From assembly GCA_964523015.1 (NCBI GenBank), contig CAZFXN010000021.1:1-42883 (forward strand): DNA of 42,883 nt, read 5' to 3'. Within the stretch, counting starts at the first letter, position 1; every line of letters starts with the position of its first letter. The translations under genes were made by a program, and so were the position numbers. The notes under the pieces are model-generated. The model was not told the DNA's origin. It ran no database searches and was given only the letters and a program-made list of their open reading frames with translations. The DNA comes from JAWXBT01 sp964523015. GTDB lineage: Bacteria; Bdellovibrionota_C; UBA2361; J135. Positions 40,282-42,883 of this stretch are shown one piece after another.

Positions 40282-42606
40282 CTAAACCAGCATGCCCTTA
40301 ACAATGGCTGCTTCGCCACAAACTTTTTCGATCATGCCGCTAATAGATAGCAGATCTTGCTCGGTAAGATCTAAGCTTTGATTAAGGTTCTCTTCGTAGT
40401 TGGCAATCTTTTTTGCACAATCAATCGCACCAGCTTCAAGTAGTAGACCTTTTAATGTATGGAGAGTTCTTGCAAGGTGTACGGTGTCCTCAGGAGTATT
40501 GCTCCGTTTAAGTTCGCTAAGACGGGATCTAGATGTCAAAATAAATGACTCAAGCACCTGAGCCATGATCTTAACTTTTCCTGATGTACGTTTTCTAAGA
40601 TCGTCTAAATCAATAAATTGAGTTGCAACTTCTGGTACTGGGATCGCAGCTATTGTTTTTTCTGGTTCCATTGTTGATACCATTACAGATTCTACCTCAG
40701 TTTCCACATTTTTATTATCAGATCGCTTCTGAGGAGTAATCTTACTTAAGATAAAATCTAATTCATCAAGATAAACGGGCTTTTTTAGCACTGAATTAAA
40801 ACCAACTTTTAGCAGATCTTTTGATTCATCAACTAAAGAATATGCAGTCATCGCAATAATTGGTGTGTTAAGACCTTTTTGCTTTTCATACTCTCTAACT
40901 TGTTTTACTGCACTAACACCATCTAGATGTGTCATGGTCAGGTCAGAAAAGATAACATCATACTGATTTCCACCAACTACAAGCTCTACTAATTCAAGCC
41001 CATCAGTAGCTTCGGTAACTTCATGATCTAATCCTTTAAGATGCTCAGAGATTCTAAGTCTGGTTGTCTCAACATCATCAACTATCAAGATCTTTAATTT
41101 TTGCTCAGCTTTTGTACTGCGAGAAGTTCTTCGTGTTGGTACAGTGCTATCCTCACCTAAGAGGCATTGAAGTAGGGAGGTAGATGTTAATGGTAATAAC
41201 AGAAAGCGTGTAAAGCCAAACAGTAATAATCTCTCTCTTAACTGTAATTCGCTATGACGCATAATAACTACATATTTCTCTGGTGGCTTAAAGTCCTGTA
41301 ATTTGCCCATCTCTCCAGATACGAGATCTCTTACATCAATAAAAATGGTATCAGGACTTGTATCGAATGCAGGATTCGTTATCGGAATTGGACGAAGGTT
41401 GTGAAAGTAAGCGATATTTCCAATCGTAACAAAGACTTCATTTGAATTACTAAAGAATCTTAGACCTGATGGTAAGTTGTTCCAGTTTCGTGGCCCAACA
41501 GCAACTTCTGCTAAGAAACTAGCTGTAATAACAGTGCCTTTGCCAACTTCAGATTCGATTTTAATCAAACCGCCTGCATTTTGAACAATCTTATTTGCAG
41601 CGCGTAATCCTAAGCCTAATTCAGAAACATCTCGATCGTTAAGATTATCTCTTAACTCTTTTGTCATCATAATAAGCTTAGTTGAATCAATGCCAGCACC
41701 AGTATCTTTGCAAGCAATAACAATTGTACATGGTGTGCCAACTTCAATGACTGAACTTGAAGAGGAGAGCACAACTTCGATTATTCCTTTTTCTGTAAAT
41801 CGAAGAGCATTCTCAATGAAATTCCCCATCAGATGTAGTAATTTTTTTGGATCAGCAATAATAGAGTGGGGGAGCTCTTTATCTACTAAAAAGCTAACCA
41901 TAACCTCAGGTTTTTTCCCAACTGGCTGAGCATATAGTTCAGAGAGATCTTGGGTTAATTGAACTAAACTAACAGCTCTCATAGCTGATGCTGTTGGTTC
42001 AGCAGGCCGCCCTAGTTCAAGAGCATCGTTAATGCTACCTAGTAACTGAAATGCATTTGCATAAAGCAAGTCGAGTTTTGTTATCTCTGCCGGATCGTTC
42101 GTTGCGTTTGATAAAGCTTTTACCCCAGTCATGATCTGAAGTACCGGTTTTCGAACATCGTCAGATATTGTTCTTAAGAATCGCTCTTGGAGATAAGCTG
42201 CTTTTCTGGCCTCCGTATTTGCTTTTGATTGGGCTCGCTCTGCATCCTCTAATTTAATCTCAATCTTATTTAAAGCTTCATAAAATCGATCAACTGAAGC
42301 AATGTGACTTCTCCAGCCATTTCCACTTAGTGTGGCGATGCCTTCAGCTCTTCTTAGAAAAGGGGAGAGCCTTTCTATTACTCGACCATCAATATATCGT
42401 GAAAGGGTTCTAATCCCTAACCATAAGAGAGAGAGTGCAGAGAGGCACGAGAATGTCCAAAGTAAGCTTTTTTGATTTACTGATGCGTTAAAATAGTTTG
42501 GAGCACTTGCAAGACCAACTACAACTCCTATTCCAAGCAGTGTACACAGGAACAGTCCTATACTAAATAATATATCTTTTTTTCTTATGCTACTCATCGG
42601 ACTCAA
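40282..42606 (-). CDS. Membrane hybrid histidine kinase-like protein with REC and HPt; phospho-acceptor His replaced by Asp
   Basis: 774 residues. Two membrane helices (about 12-34 and 48-66), a short coiled coil, then a HisKA-like helix pair: where active kinases have S-H-E-(I/L)-R-T-P this one reads SDDVRKP (Asp149, codon GAC). The HATPase domain is intact (FIENALRFTEKG, ACKDTGAGID, LGLGLRAANKI). A REC-like region lacking the usual Asp site follows (about 395-490), then a canonical REC (KILIVDDVETTRLRISEHL, IFSDLTMTHLDG, LKKP), and a C-terminal HPt with HTLKGLLLEAGA. A pseudo-kinase that gates REC/HPt relay is a reasonable guess; a true kinase is unlikely unless another residue serves. Preceded by large palindromes in the 5' region. 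Confidence 0.88.
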   Translation of the reverse strand: MSPMSSIRKKDILFSIGLFLCTLLGIGVVVGLASAPNYFNASVNQKSLLWTFSCLSALSLLWLGIRTLSRYIDGRVIERLSPFLRRAEGIATLSGNGWRSHIASVDRFYEALNKIEIKLEDAERAQSKANTEARKAAYLQERFLRTISDDVRKPVLQIMTGVKALSNATNDPAEITKLDLLYANAFQLLGSINDALELGRPAEPTASAMRAVSLVQLTQDLSELYAQPVGKKPEVMVSFLVDKELPHSIIADPKKLLHLMGNFIENALRFTEKGIIEVVLSSSSSVIEVGTPCTIVIACKDTGAGIDSTKLIMMTKELRDNLNDRDVSELGLGLRAANKIVQNAGGLIKIESEVGKGTVITASFLAEVAVGPRNWNNLPSGLRFFSNSNEVFVTIGNIAYFHNLRPIPITNPAFDTSPDTIFIDVRDLVSGEMGKLQDFKPPEKYVVIMRHSELQLRERLLLFGFTRFLLLPLTSTSLLQCLLGEDSTVPTRRTSRSTKAEQKLKILIVDDVETTRLRISEHLKGLDHEVTEATDGLELVELVVGGNQYDVIFSDLTMTHLDGVSAVKQVREYEKQKGLNTPIIAMTAYSLVDESKDLLKVGFNSVLKKPVYLDELDFILSKITPQKRSDNKNVETEVESVMVSTMEPEKTIAAIPVPEVATQFIDLDDLRKRTSGKVKIMAQVLESFILTSRSRLSELKRSNTPEDTVHLARTLHTLKGLLLEAGAIDCAKKIANYEENLNQSLDLTEQDLLSISGMIEKVCGEAAIVKGMLV

Positions 42607-42622
42607 AAAATATGGGGTGCAT

Positions 42623-42708
42623 ACTCAGCCATAGCTGAGTTTTTTCTGTAACTATTGTCAAAGCCTAATCGGCTTTGGCTATAGTTATTATGGCTGAGTG
42701 TTTTTTTC
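42623..42708. repeat. Nested inverted repeats with alternative pairings upstream of the hybrid kinase
   Basis: ACTCAGCCATA (42623-42633) pairs perfectly with TATGGCTGAGT (42689-42699). Inside, TAACTAT (42649-42655) pairs with ATAGTTA (42681-42687) and AAAGCC (42660-42665) with GGCTTT (42671-42676). A competing short hairpin uses ACTCAGC (42623-42629) with GCTGAGT (42634-42640). T runs follow both 3' arms on the plus strand (from 42640 and from 42701), so the structures look like plus-strand terminators. Confidence 0.75.
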
Positions 42709-42712
42709 TACG

Positions 42713-42740
42713 GCAAAAAATGGCATTGCCATTATTTTGC
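42713..42740. repeat. Inverted repeat (second palindrome)
   Basis: GCAAAAAATGGC (42713-42724) and GCCATTATTTTGC (42728-42740) pair with a three-base loop and one bulge. It lies between two larger palindromes. Confidence 0.75.
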
Positions 42741-42743
42741 TCG

Positions 42744-42787
42744 CCAGGAGATATTGGATTTTGCCAGCAAAAACCAATATCTCCTGG
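42744..42787. repeat. Perfect 14-bp inverted repeat with inner stem (third palindrome)
   Basis: CCAGGAGATATTGG (42744-42757) is the exact reverse complement of CCAATATCTCCTGG (42774-42787). The 16 bases between them contain a further TTTTG/CAAAA stem, so the whole forms an almost uninterrupted hairpin or cruciform. No T run follows on either strand. Confidence 0.85.
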
Positions 42788-42883
42788 GATGCTCATCCTT
42801 ACCTGAATAATGTCGACCTTTTAAAATAAAAAGTTAAACGCCTTTTCATCTAAGTAGAGCTTATTGGTAGGGGTTATTAGTTG

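Noticed and set aside
1..42883. CRISPR array, tRNA, rRNA or intact transposase
   Set aside because: No regularly spaced repeats with unique spacers, no tRNA T-arm motifs in gaps and no transposase-like frame were found by reading; the tandem repeats seen have no spacers.

Overview
The window is a gene-dense, AT-rich bacterial segment. It most likely comes from an uncultured, free-living Gram-negative bacterium. Pointers are a UB2H-type class A penicillin-binding protein (PBP1b architecture), a DUF4390/NtrY pair, many two-component proteins, and a secreted vWA protein with MopE-type Cys/Asp repeats of the kind common in deltaproteobacterial, myxobacterial and bdellovibrio-like lineages. The taxonomic placement is an inference and weak. 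A run of 100 Ns (3350-3449) shows that the source is a scaffolded draft assembly.

Layout. 1-1537 (minus): the front part of a biotin-dependent acyl-CoA carboxylase carboxyltransferase (methylcrotonyl-CoA type) and a DUF402 protein. 1866-4016: secreted vWA/MopE protein whose signal peptide carries an in-frame amber codon inside a perfect inverted repeat. 4125-9478: housekeeping genes (nagB, a glucokinase, a lipase, a TIGR01777 epimerase, a phosphopantetheinyl transferase, an EVE protein, map). 9479-10854: a 1.4 kb stretch without convincing protein genes. It holds two convergent terminators, a strong candidate for a large structured non-coding RNA on the minus strand (about 9640-10450), and a head-to-head pair of DnaA-box-like sites. 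11132-15209: two adjacent large paralogous proteins of unknown function. 15425-24275: DUF3465 membrane protein, PBP1b, ruvAB, DUF4390 + NtrY-like kinase, fbp. 24330-25496: AAA_14/DUF4143 ATPase. 25590-33311: a nine-gene minus-strand cluster (DJ-1, fucose-synthase-like SDR, cupin, DJ-1, two HADs, E1alpha/E1beta-like TPP enzyme, B12-radical SAM) that looks like a biosynthetic pathway for an unusual sugar or small molecule. 33372-34379: toxin-antitoxin island (higA with a decapitated higB, and brnTA with a palindromic operator). 34912-39950: visibly more GC-rich nitric-oxide signalling island: H-NOX sensor, PAS histidine kinase, REC-HDOD regulator, and on the other strand a REC-degenerate-HD-GYP protein and a single-REC protein. 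40282-42606: membrane hybrid kinase whose phospho-acceptor His position is Asp, preceded by three large palindromes.

Three signals are not explained by ordinary gene annotation. First, the candidate large RNA: at least five hairpins are capped by GNRA tetraloops only when read on the minus strand, and a minus-strand terminator follows. Second, at least a dozen short tandem duplications (period 10-15 bp) lie in intergenic gaps, very often straddling a stop codon. Third, the fucose-synthase-like SDR has lost four key catalytic residues while keeping the fold motifs, within a cluster I cannot match to a known pathway.
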